NCBI RefSeq assembly: GCF_021032705.1
Contig: NZ_JAHVXI010000001.1
Span: 248,001-312,000 of the forward strand
Reading direction: 5' to 3'
Source of the DNA: Psychroserpens luteolus
Lineage (GTDB): Bacteria > Bacteroidota > Bacteroidia > Flavobacteriales > Flavobacteriaceae
Length of the DNA stretch: 64,000 nucleotides
The notes beneath the pieces are model-generated. The model was not told where the DNA came from, made no database searches, and saw only the letters and a list, made by a program, of their open reading frames with translations. This document shows, piece after piece, positions 27,244 through 35,478 of the stretch. The first letter of the stretch is position 1; every line of letters begins with the position of its first letter. The position numbers and the translations under genes are program-made.

Positions 27244-29619
27244 TTAAGCATTAATTTCCTTCATTAAATCGTCATAGGTATAGAACAATTTATCATCTTC
27301 ATTTTTGTGATATAACACACTTACTCGTAAGGCTTTTAAACCTGTAACTGCCTGTAAATCCTGAAGTTCAACAATTTCAACATCATCATCTAAATACTTT
27401 TTAGACTGTAAAAATTTAATATATCTTAAATATTCTCTTTCATCTTGTTTTTGAGAATACACGATACTTATTTTACCTTTTTGAGTGACACGTTCGGTAG
27501 TACCTTTGATGTAGGCTTTGTCTACACGCTTTTTTACAATTTCGTATCTAGCATTGTAAGTACCATCAACATCAAATTGCTTTTCATCCATTCTAAAACT
27601 AATAGATAAAGGCTGGTTAAACACTAGAACCATAGACGCAACATCTAGCTTTACCGGAAAATCAGATTGCATTAAATAAAAGGCATTTTCCATTTCGCAC
27701 ATAACTTGCAACTGCCACAATCTCAAATTATATAAATAGATTGGGTTAAAGCTATCTTCTTTTGTGATGGATTCACCAATATACATGTTGTGTTCAACAC
27801 CATCGGTTTTGAAGCGCTCAAAGTAATGAGGATACATAGCCTGTGCTTCTACTTGCTTTTTATCTAAAAGCGCAGCCATTTCTTTATTTATTAAAGTAAT
27901 AGTATCGTCGTAATTCTTTCTATGCTTATATAAGACATCTACCCTATCATCAATACTGTCAAAGTAAGCGTTTACTTGATCTGTTAAAACACCATCCCTT
28001 CTTAAATGACCTAATAAAGGATCTATATCTTTTCTTATAAATGCAGAAATTTGTTGCTCACTATCGACTTGAAAATGCGAATTCAAACCTTCTAAATAGT
28101 CATTTATTTGATATAGAAATTGCTCATAAATTGGTAAGTTTTCAATTTCAAGAGCATTGATTATTATGGCCTTTATAGCATTTAATTGAATTGTTAAATC
28201 TTGTTGAGTAGCCGAATTTCTTGCATCGGATGACCCTTTAATATCTATTTGACCATACAACGGATAAACATTTTCAAAAGCTATTTTATTAAAACTAGGC
28301 TCTTTACCATTTAATTGATCCTTAATAAAGTTTCTGGCCTCCTTAACAAATCGCCAGTTAACACTTGGGTGAATCGAAGTACATTCTTGCTGAATAATAG
28401 CTTCAATTAAATTTTCTTCTTCACTTTTAGACCGTTCAACTGCTGACACAATAAAAGGCATCACATCAACTAGTTTATTAGCGTTAATGCTATTTAAAAC
28501 TTTAGGTTGGTCTGAAACAATTTCCAGAATTCCCATTAAGCCTTCTTCGTTAGCTATAGGCGCTAAAATCGCACTTTTAATGCTTTGATCTTTAAGTGTT
28601 TTGTATTGAGGAGCTTCACCTTTAGATAATTTATAATATTTTTCTACATCAGAAATAGCGTAAAACTTTTTCTCTTTTAATAAGGTTTGATATGAGTCAC
28701 TACAAAGCGCACTTGAACACTTATTAGAATCTAAGTTATTTAGTAAAAAGCTATTCATTGCCACACCATATACCTTCTCAAAATCATCTTCTTCTTCATT
28801 ATAAATAGAAAAACCTACTTTGATATCTTTAAGCCCTAAGAGTGATCTAAAAATTTCTTGAAAATCTTCCATAAAACCTTCATCTTTCCGCTTATCTTCA
28901 CCAATTAATGTGGTTTTAATATTAGAAATAGACTGGTCATCTGTAACATTGAAAATATTAGAAATTACAAAACCCTTAAACGTATAACTATTAGGAGGGA
29001 ATTTTTCCTTCCATAATTCCATATTGTCAAAATTGTCTAGCAATTCGTCAACATCTTCTTGTGTTATTTTTGGCGCATGATCGGCTGGAATGATCTCTGT
29101 AAAATCTGCATTGTACAATATTTTATAGAACTGCATTATGCCATTAGCATCAGGAATTTCATAATAGAATGGTCGCTTGAAGTTAATACTGTGACCGTAA
29201 CAAAACGCTAAAATGATAGTACATGCAATAATATACTTATCATCCTTTGGCATATTTTTAATTTCTAATTCGAAATCGTCTCCAGCAGTTTCAATAATAC
29301 TTTTGAAACGCTCAGAAGAATTAAAAATGAGGTTATGAAAAGGGACAGAAGCTGTTTTAATTTCATTTTTTGTCAAAACTGGACTAAAAGAGTCTTGTAG
29401 AATAATACTAATCTCTTTCTCTCTCTCTTTCAAAATTGCAGGATCACTAAATCCATCGCGCAAAACAGGGTGAGCATCAGCTGTTTTCAAGACACGTCTA
29501 GCTTTAGCAGCAATGAATTCATCTTCACTTTTTGCTAATTCCTCATAGTGCTTAAGCAGTTTGCTAAAACTTACTTTAAGCTCAAAAGGAGATTCTATGT
29601 TCTCGTTAATGTCACTCAT
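27244..29619 (-). CDS. Large GAF-domain-like protein of unknown function
   Basis: The product is 791 residues from the ATG at 29619. I prefer this start because a TAACTTTG promoter box (29639-29646) would place transcription start near the upstream ATG at 29637. A GAF-like segment lies about residues 240-400 ('LKDIKVGFSIYNEEEDDF', 'SAILAPIANEEGLMGILEIVSD', 'VMPFIVSAVERSK'). The C-terminal half is mostly helical, with a conserved-looking 'QMYPHYFERFKTDGVEHN'-type block ('AQAMYPHYFERFKTDGVEH'). No transmitter, kinase or DNA-binding domain is seen. The small-molecule ligand is unknown. It is convergent with the HD/Pycsar-TM gene, 15 bp apart. Confidence 0.72.
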   Translation of the reverse strand: MSDINENIESPFELKVSFSKLLKHYEELAKSEDEFIAAKARRVLKTADAHPVLRDGFSDPAILKEREKEISIILQDSFSPVLTKNEIKTASVPFHNLIFNSSERFKSIIETAGDDFELEIKNMPKDDKYIIACTIILAFCYGHSINFKRPFYYEIPDANGIMQFYKILYNADFTEIIPADHAPKITQEDVDELLDNFDNMELWKEKFPPNSYTFKGFVISNIFNVTDDQSISNIKTTLIGEDKRKDEGFMEDFQEIFRSLLGLKDIKVGFSIYNEEEDDFEKVYGVAMNSFLLNNLDSNKCSSALCSDSYQTLLKEKKFYAISDVEKYYKLSKGEAPQYKTLKDQSIKSAILAPIANEEGLMGILEIVSDQPKVLNSINANKLVDVMPFIVSAVERSKSEEENLIEAIIQQECTSIHPSVNWRFVKEARNFIKDQLNGKEPSFNKIAFENVYPLYGQIDIKGSSDARNSATQQDLTIQLNAIKAIIINALEIENLPIYEQFLYQINDYLEGLNSHFQVDSEQQISAFIRKDIDPLLGHLRRDGVLTDQVNAYFDSIDDRVDVLYKHRKNYDDTITLINKEMAALLDKKQVEAQAMYPHYFERFKTDGVEHNMYIGESITKEDSFNPIYLYNLRLWQLQVMCEMENAFYLMQSDFPVKLDVASMVLVFNQPLSISFRMDEKQFDVDGTYNARYEIVKKRVDKAYIKGTTERVTQKGKISIVYSQKQDEREYLRYIKFLQSKKYLDDDVEIVELQDLQAVTGLKALRVSVLYHKNEDDKLFYTYDDLMKEINA

Positions 29620-29638
29620 ACCAACGTTTTGTTGCATG

Positions 29639-29646
29639 CAAAGTTA
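29639..29646 (-). promoter_or_regulatory. Candidate -7 box (TAACTTTG) for the GAF-domain gene
   Basis: The minus-strand TAACTTTG matches TAnnTTTG exactly and lies 19 bp upstream of the ATG at 29619. A good -33 TTG was not found. The rest of the 29647-29799 gap after GH97 shows no clear terminator hairpin. Confidence 0.42.
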
Positions 29647-29799
29647 CAAATTAATAGTTTAATTCTTATTAATAAGACTTTCTAAGTGCCGGAATGTTAC
29701 AAGAAATTATGTTAAAAAGTAAGAAATTTAATCGATTTATAATAGCGCTTAACTATAAGCTCACTCAAAGAAACGTTTGTCAATAAAAAAAATATAACA

Positions 29800-31917
29800 C
29801 TATTTTTTTATAATACTTATGGCGACACCTCCACCTTGAGCTAATCTTAGTTTTAATTGAGATGATTTACGTATTACTAGTGTTTCAATGTCTATAGCTA
29901 ATGGGTTTTTGTCCCAATGTGCATCTTTTCCGTCTTTATAAATCGTAGCTGTATACTCTTGATTATCCTCTAGAAAATCAAAATCTATATCCAATTCCCT
30001 AGCATTCTCATCGGTAATACTGCCTAAAAACCAGTTGCCTGTTTCTCGCTCTTTCCTTGCAATGGTCACATAATCTCCTACTTCGCCATTTAACACTTTT
30101 GTGTCTTCCCAATCAACTCCTACATCTTTAATAAATTGTAATGGTTCAGGATTTGCTTCGTAATGCTCTACCAAATCAGCAGCCATTTGAATTGGGCTAT
30201 AAATTACAACGTATAAGGCCAATTGTTGCGCTAAAGTTGTATTAACCTGATTTTCTGTTTTGTATTCATTAAACTTAATATTGAAAATTCCAGGCGTGAA
30301 ATCTATTGGACCTGCAAGCATTCTCGTAAAAGCCACTATTGGTAAATGCTCTGGAGGGTTACCTCCATCTTGAGCCCATGCATTAAATTCTTGTCCACGA
30401 AGACCTTCTCTCGAAATGGTATTAGGATATGTTCGCCTCAATCCTGTTGCCTTGATTGGTTCGTGCGCATTAATCGCTACCTTATATTTCGCAGCTTTTT
30501 CAACTGTATTGTTATAATGATTTACCATATACTGTCCATGATGATATTCTCCTTTCGGAAGGATTTTTCCAACATATCCAGTTTTAACAGAATGTATACC
30601 ATAGCTCTGCATCAAAGCAAAAGCAGTATCTTGTTGTTTTGTATACGTTTCGGTAGCAGCAGAAGATTCATGGTGCATAATGATATCAACACCTTTCTCT
30701 TTTCCGTAGCGCACTACTTCATCGATATCATAATCGGGATATGTTGTTACAAAATCAAAAACACCTTCCCGATCTTCAAAACCAATCCAACGTTCCCAAC
30801 CTGTATTCCAACCTTCAACTAAAACACCTTTGATATTATTTTTTGCTGAAAAGTCAATAAATCGCTTTACATTTTCGGTAGTAGCGCCATGTCTCCCATG
30901 TGCCTTTCCTGTATCGGTCCATTTTCCATCAACCATCTCCATACCATAGTCCCATGACGATTTCCCTAAATGCATTTCCCACCAAACACCTGTATATTTC
31001 ATTGGCTTAAACCAAGATACATCTCCTAATTTATTAGGTTCATTCAGATTTACAATAAGGTTAGATGCTATTAAATCTGGCGCATTATCTGTAATTTGTA
31101 CAGTTCTCCAAGGTGTATGGAACGGCAAACTACGTTTTACTTTATAGGTTGTGTTTTCAGAGCCTACAAGGTGACTTTCAAGACTTAAATTGGTCGTATC
31201 TACTTTTAAGGTCATACCCGAATAGTCTACCAAAGTTGCTTCATGAAAGCTGAGATGGATACCATTTTCACCAACCATAGTCACAGGCGTATTAACAGCA
31301 TTTTCTGGTATATACGTTTGAGCCAAATTAACATGCCCTACATACTTTAAAGCATTAACTTCTGAAAGTTTAGTCGTACTATACAAATGTTCGTAAATAT
31401 CCCAATCTCCAGGAGTCCAGAAGGTATTGTAGTCCTGTGTTAAGTTAAATTGTGTACGTTCTTCGGTGATCTCAACATCTTTGAGTCTTGCTTGTTCAGG
31501 AAACTCATAACGAAAGCCAATACCATCGTCATAGACTCTAAATATAATATTAAGAAAGCGTTCTGGCGATACTTTTTCTTGAAGCATCACTTTTAATTCT
31601 CTATAATTATTAACAACATCCTTTTGTTCTCCCCAAGGCATTGACCAAGTCTCAACATTTGTCTTTGTTTCGGAGTTTTTAACACTAAAGTTCTTGTGAA
31701 ATGCAGGCGCATCTTTAAACTCGAAACCTAGAAAAGAGGTATCGATCACAACCGTGTTTTCTCGAGTAACAACATAAAAAGGAGCTCCTTCTTTGGTGAC
31801 ATTAAATGTTAACTTCAATACTCCATTTGATGACACCGCTTCAAATACGTGCTTGTCATCAGAAGAATTACAAGACACTAAAAATAGCGCTAATAGTAAT
31901 GTAATTAAACCTCTCAT
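29800..31917 (-). CDS. susB: Glycoside hydrolase family 97 alpha-glucosidase (SusB-like), lipoprotein
   Basis: This 705-residue lipoprotein ('LFLVSC', Cys16) hydrolyses alpha-glucosidic bonds of malto-oligosaccharides in the periplasm. The N-terminal beta-sandwich is followed by a (beta/alpha)8 barrel with 'VEGWNTGW', 'HHESSA' (E417), 'INAHEP' (E486) and 'REGLRGQEFNAW' (E504, E510). E417, E486 and E510 keep the spacing of SusB Glu439, Glu508 and Glu532. The position that is the Asp nucleophile in retaining members reads 'VKTGYVG', so the enzyme should be inverting like SusB. It is the last gene of the minus-strand arm of the starch locus, 8 bp after a GH13 gene. Confidence 0.93.
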   Translation of the reverse strand: MRGLITLLLALFLVSCNSSDDKHVFEAVSSNGVLKLTFNVTKEGAPFYVVTRENTVVIDTSFLGFEFKDAPAFHKNFSVKNSETKTNVETWSMPWGEQKDVVNNYRELKVMLQEKVSPERFLNIIFRVYDDGIGFRYEFPEQARLKDVEITEERTQFNLTQDYNTFWTPGDWDIYEHLYSTTKLSEVNALKYVGHVNLAQTYIPENAVNTPVTMVGENGIHLSFHEATLVDYSGMTLKVDTTNLSLESHLVGSENTTYKVKRSLPFHTPWRTVQITDNAPDLIASNLIVNLNEPNKLGDVSWFKPMKYTGVWWEMHLGKSSWDYGMEMVDGKWTDTGKAHGRHGATTENVKRFIDFSAKNNIKGVLVEGWNTGWERWIGFEDREGVFDFVTTYPDYDIDEVVRYGKEKGVDIIMHHESSAATETYTKQQDTAFALMQSYGIHSVKTGYVGKILPKGEYHHGQYMVNHYNNTVEKAAKYKVAINAHEPIKATGLRRTYPNTISREGLRGQEFNAWAQDGGNPPEHLPIVAFTRMLAGPIDFTPGIFNIKFNEYKTENQVNTTLAQQLALYVVIYSPIQMAADLVEHYEANPEPLQFIKDVGVDWEDTKVLNGEVGDYVTIARKERETGNWFLGSITDENARELDIDFDFLEDNQEYTATIYKDGKDAHWDKNPLAIDIETLVIRKSSQLKLRLAQGGGVAISIIKK

Positions 31918-31925
31918 AATTCTAA

Positions 31926-33587
31926 TTATTTTTGTTCTAAAAGTACAGTATAGAACTCAGAACTGAATTCTGCTTTTCCATTAGACACTACTATATTTTC
32001 ATTTGAATAGGCGTCATGAATCGTTTCTCCATCTTTAAAAAACTTAGATACATCTATTGATTTTTCGCCTTTAGCTAAATTTAAACCTATGACCACCAAA
32101 TCTTTATAATCTTCATTGGTATAGCTTCTATAAAAAGTATATGGTTCTTGAGTAATCATTTGATGAGTTCCTGCGCCAACAGAAGGATGATTAGCTCTAA
32201 ACTGACCAAGTTTCTGCCAATGCTCTAACACTTTATTGGTCTTTGCATCACTTTCAATAGCGTCCCAATTCATCATAGAACGTAAAGTAGCATCTCCCAC
32301 TGTACCTTCAACAACTAAACTTCTAGCAGATTCATCTCCATAATACACTTGGGATGTTCCTGGAGTTAGTAATAACATTGTTGCGGTTTGATAAGGCTTT
32401 TCTCTCGTTGGATCAAATGGTTGTCCGTCGTCATGTGAACTTAAATAATTTAAGACACCATAACCTTTCAATTTTGTATTTAATTCATTTGAATACCGTT
32501 TAAAAACATCTTCTTCAGACTGTTGAGCCACATTCCATTTGAGTTCAAAATTGATAAGACTTGTAAAAGCTTCATCAAAATAGTTCACTTTTTTATCGCC
32601 AAAATCAAACGCCTTTCCAGATGAGATTCCATAGTTATACACCTCTCCAACTAAATAAAAATCGTTATCATCTAACACCTTATCCTGATTGTTCTTCTTA
32701 AATTCTGAAAAAGCATAATCACATTCATTTTTAAATTCTTGCCATACAAATTCTTCAGTGTGTTTCACAGTATCCACTCTATAACCGTCAATACCAAATT
32801 CGGTAATATAGTCGGTTAACCATTTCATGATATAAAAACGTGGTGCTCTAGGATGACCTGTTCTTTCAAAAAACGCATCTAATTCGGCGACCTCGTCTTC
32901 ATAACGTCCTTCCGTTTTCCATTTCTCAACCAATTGTGGTGGCAAATCAACGGCTTCATTACTTTCGGTCTTAATATCTGGCAGGTTCTTTACTAACGTA
33001 CAAGTAATCGTATTTTCATAGTTACTGTATTTACATTGTGGTTCGGTTCGAACCCAATCACTCGGCCAAACTGGATCCTTTTCGGTAACAGGTCCTGTAT
33101 GATTAATTACAGCATCTAAAAGAATTCGAATCCCTTTAGCATGTGCAGCCTCAACAAGTTGTTTCAAATCTTTTTTTGTTCCATAATTGGGATCAATAGC
33201 TGTCCAATCTTTTGTCCAATACCCATGAAACCCATAAGTAACGCCAGTACCTTCATCTGTTCCTCCATGAATTTGCTCAACAATTGGTGTCATCCAAATC
33301 GCATTAATTCCAAGATCTGTAAAGTAGTCTTCTTCAATTTTTTGAGTAATCCCTTTAATATCTCCACCTTTAAAACCGCGTAATTTCCCCGTTTCTTTAG
33401 TTCTATCAAAATTGACATCGTTAGATGTATCACCATTATTGAAGCGATCTGTTAATAGAAAATAAAGATTAGCACCTTCCCAAACGAAGGGGGTTTCTGC
33501 TTTTTTTTCCTTAATATTCTCTTTTGTTTGCGTTTTGCAACTAAAAAATGTTGCGAATACTAAAATTAAAATGGTTAGTTTTTTCAT
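31926..33587 (-). CDS. GH13 alpha-amylase-family lipoprotein
   Basis: This 553-residue lipoprotein ('FATFFSC', Cys17) is a GH13 enzyme. The four family regions are visible: 'LLDAVINHTGP' (region I), 'GYRVDTVKHTEE' with nucleophile D272 (II), 'YLVGEVYN' with acid/base E315 (III) and 'YLSSHDDGQ' with D386 (IV). It starts with 'VWEGANLYFLLTDRFNNGD', so no N-terminal carbohydrate-binding module is present. The Cys-rich insert near 185-197 may form a disulfide. It should act on maltodextrins at the cell envelope. Gene spacing is 1 bp to the upstream GH13 and 8 bp to GH97. Confidence 0.92.
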   Translation of the reverse strand: MKKLTILILVFATFFSCKTQTKENIKEKKAETPFVWEGANLYFLLTDRFNNGDTSNDVNFDRTKETGKLRGFKGGDIKGITQKIEEDYFTDLGINAIWMTPIVEQIHGGTDEGTGVTYGFHGYWTKDWTAIDPNYGTKKDLKQLVEAAHAKGIRILLDAVINHTGPVTEKDPVWPSDWVRTEPQCKYSNYENTITCTLVKNLPDIKTESNEAVDLPPQLVEKWKTEGRYEDEVAELDAFFERTGHPRAPRFYIMKWLTDYITEFGIDGYRVDTVKHTEEFVWQEFKNECDYAFSEFKKNNQDKVLDDNDFYLVGEVYNYGISSGKAFDFGDKKVNYFDEAFTSLINFELKWNVAQQSEEDVFKRYSNELNTKLKGYGVLNYLSSHDDGQPFDPTREKPYQTATMLLLTPGTSQVYYGDESARSLVVEGTVGDATLRSMMNWDAIESDAKTNKVLEHWQKLGQFRANHPSVGAGTHQMITQEPYTFYRSYTNEDYKDLVVIGLNLAKGEKSIDVSKFFKDGETIHDAYSNENIVVSNGKAEFSSEFYTVLLEQK

Positions 33588-33588
33588 G

Positions 33589-35472
33589 CTATTTCTTCAA
33601 TTTAAGGATTAAGGATTGTAATGGCTTCAAGGTAATCTTAATGGATCCTTCCCCATTAATAACTGTTAATTGCGTTTTGTACGATTTATATAATTCATCT
33701 AATAACTCGTAAGATGCATTATCTAATTTCCAGGTTTCTATGATATTAGCTGGAAGCTTTAAGTCAAAATTTTGCGTGTTTTCTGCATCAAAATTTGAGA
33801 TCACAGCAAGTTGTTCATTATCACTCCAGCGTACAAAAGAAAGCACCTTATCGTTGTAGTTTTGGTTGTTTTCTCTATTGTAAAGATGGATATCTTGATA
33901 ATTACCTGCTAATGCCTCACTAGTAATTGTGAAGTTTAATAAGCGTTTATAAAAATCTCTAAGTAATGTTTCCTCTGAAGTGGATTGCCCACCATCAAAT
34001 TGCTTATTATTATTCCAACGCACTATGCTTGGAACACTTCCATAATCAAAGATAGAAGTACGTGTAGGATCGCCAAACCCTAAATCTTCTGCACCAGGCT
34101 CCCCAAATTCTTGTCCGAAATATACCATTGTTGGTGATGTACTTATGGTTGCAGAAACTACCATTGCTGGTTTTCCTTTTTCTGCATTTCCAGCAAAATC
34201 CGGACTTGCAATACGCTGTTCGTCATGATTTTCTAGAAAATGAAGCATATGATGTTCTATATCTTTTAAATCATTTTGAATTGGCGGAATATTATCTGTT
34301 TTCCCATGACCTTGCATCACATGCTTAATAGTATCATACAGTTGAACCTTGTCATATAGATAGTCCATTTTTCCTTTTTTAATGTAATCACGATATAAGC
34401 TTGGATTATAAACCTCAGCCAATAAAAATGCCTGCGGATTTTTCATTTTGATATGGGAATTCATGTAACTCCAGAACTCAACTGGAACCATTTCGGCCAT
34501 ATCATATCGAAATCCGTCCACACCTTTTTCTGTCCAATAGAGTGCTATATCTTTAAATTTCATCCAAGAACTAGGAACTGTTTTATCTTTCCAAAATTCA
34601 AAATGTGCTTTGTAGTCTTTACTATCGAATCCATCTGGCAATTCGTCAAAATCCTTTTGACCATCAGGAGACACTCCATAATTTACTTTTACTGTTTCAT
34701 ACCAATCATACATATCTGGTTGCGAAGCACGCGAGCCATTACCTGTCCATTTCGCAGGATTTTCGTTAAACTTCCCATCTACCATAGGATGCTTTTCGCC
34801 ATTTAGAGGTAGATATCCATTTTTCCAATCTGGTACTTTAAAAGGTTCTCCAGGATTGTAATAAAAGTTATTATTCTTATGATAAGTTAGTGTTTTATCA
34901 TCTTCAGCACCAAAATCTGAGGTCCCTTCAGGATTAGTCAAACTTTCGTAATTTCTAGCAACATGATTTGGTACAATATCAATAATCACTTTAAGTCCGA
35001 CGTTATGAGAACGTTCTATTAAAGCTTCAAACTCTTGGAGGCGATTCTCAACATTTTCTGCAAGATCTGGATTGACATTGTAATAATCTTTTACAGCATA
35101 AGGTGAGCCCGCTCTTCCTTTCACAACATCTGGATCGTCATTAGAAATACCATATTGTACATAATCTGTAATCACATCATGATGTGGTACACCTGTATAC
35201 CAAATGTGTGTAACACCAAGATCTTTAATTTCTTTTAATGCCTTTTCTGTAAAGTCATTAAACTTTCCTACGCCATTCTCATCAATGGTTCCCCAAGGTT
35301 TGTTTGTGGTATTTGTATTTCCAAAAAGTCTTGTAAAAACTTGGTAAACGACTTGTTTGTGTTTCAAAGTAACATTTGATTTAAAGGGTTCTGTTTCTTT
35401 TTTGGTTTCATTTTTACATCCAAAGGCACTCACGAGTATAATAGTTATAATGATAAATTTTAACTGTTTCAT
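33589..35472 (-). CDS. GH13 alpha-amylase-family lipoprotein (second copy, longer)
   Basis: This 627-residue lipoprotein ('LVSAFGC', Cys19) is a second, only distantly similar GH13 protein. Active-site segments are 'IDIVPNHVARN' (I), 'GFRYDMAEMVP' with D324 (II), 'LLAEVYNP' with E353 (III) and 'FLENHDEQR' with D417 (IV). A long loop around 185-290 with 'NGYLPLNGEKHPMVDGKFNE' extends domain B. The C-terminal beta domain ends 'SIKITLKPLQSLILKLKK'. The likely role is alpha-1,4 (or alpha-1,6) glucan cleavage; the exact linkage cannot be read. It is 6 bp downstream of the GH31 gene in the same operon. Confidence 0.9.
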   Translation of the reverse strand: MKQLKFIIITIILVSAFGCKNETKKETEPFKSNVTLKHKQVVYQVFTRLFGNTNTTNKPWGTIDENGVGKFNDFTEKALKEIKDLGVTHIWYTGVPHHDVITDYVQYGISNDDPDVVKGRAGSPYAVKDYYNVNPDLAENVENRLQEFEALIERSHNVGLKVIIDIVPNHVARNYESLTNPEGTSDFGAEDDKTLTYHKNNNFYYNPGEPFKVPDWKNGYLPLNGEKHPMVDGKFNENPAKWTGNGSRASQPDMYDWYETVKVNYGVSPDGQKDFDELPDGFDSKDYKAHFEFWKDKTVPSSWMKFKDIALYWTEKGVDGFRYDMAEMVPVEFWSYMNSHIKMKNPQAFLLAEVYNPSLYRDYIKKGKMDYLYDKVQLYDTIKHVMQGHGKTDNIPPIQNDLKDIEHHMLHFLENHDEQRIASPDFAGNAEKGKPAMVVSATISTSPTMVYFGQEFGEPGAEDLGFGDPTRTSIFDYGSVPSIVRWNNNKQFDGGQSTSEETLLRDFYKRLLNFTITSEALAGNYQDIHLYNRENNQNYNDKVLSFVRWSDNEQLAVISNFDAENTQNFDLKLPANIIETWKLDNASYELLDELYKSYKTQLTVINGEGSIKITLKPLQSLILKLKK

Positions 35473-35478
35473 TTTGGA

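Noticed and set aside
27230-27248. CTTAAG...CTTAAG hairpin between the HD/Pycsar-TM and GAF genes as a terminator
   Set aside because: The stem is only six AT-rich bases with no T run on either side.
29769-29781. AAACGTTTG resembling the core of the LacI operator, 20-30 bp after the GH97 stop codon
   Set aside because: Only the 9-base core matches, the outer half-sites differ, it is downstream of the operon, and a match of this size is expected about once in a window of this composition.
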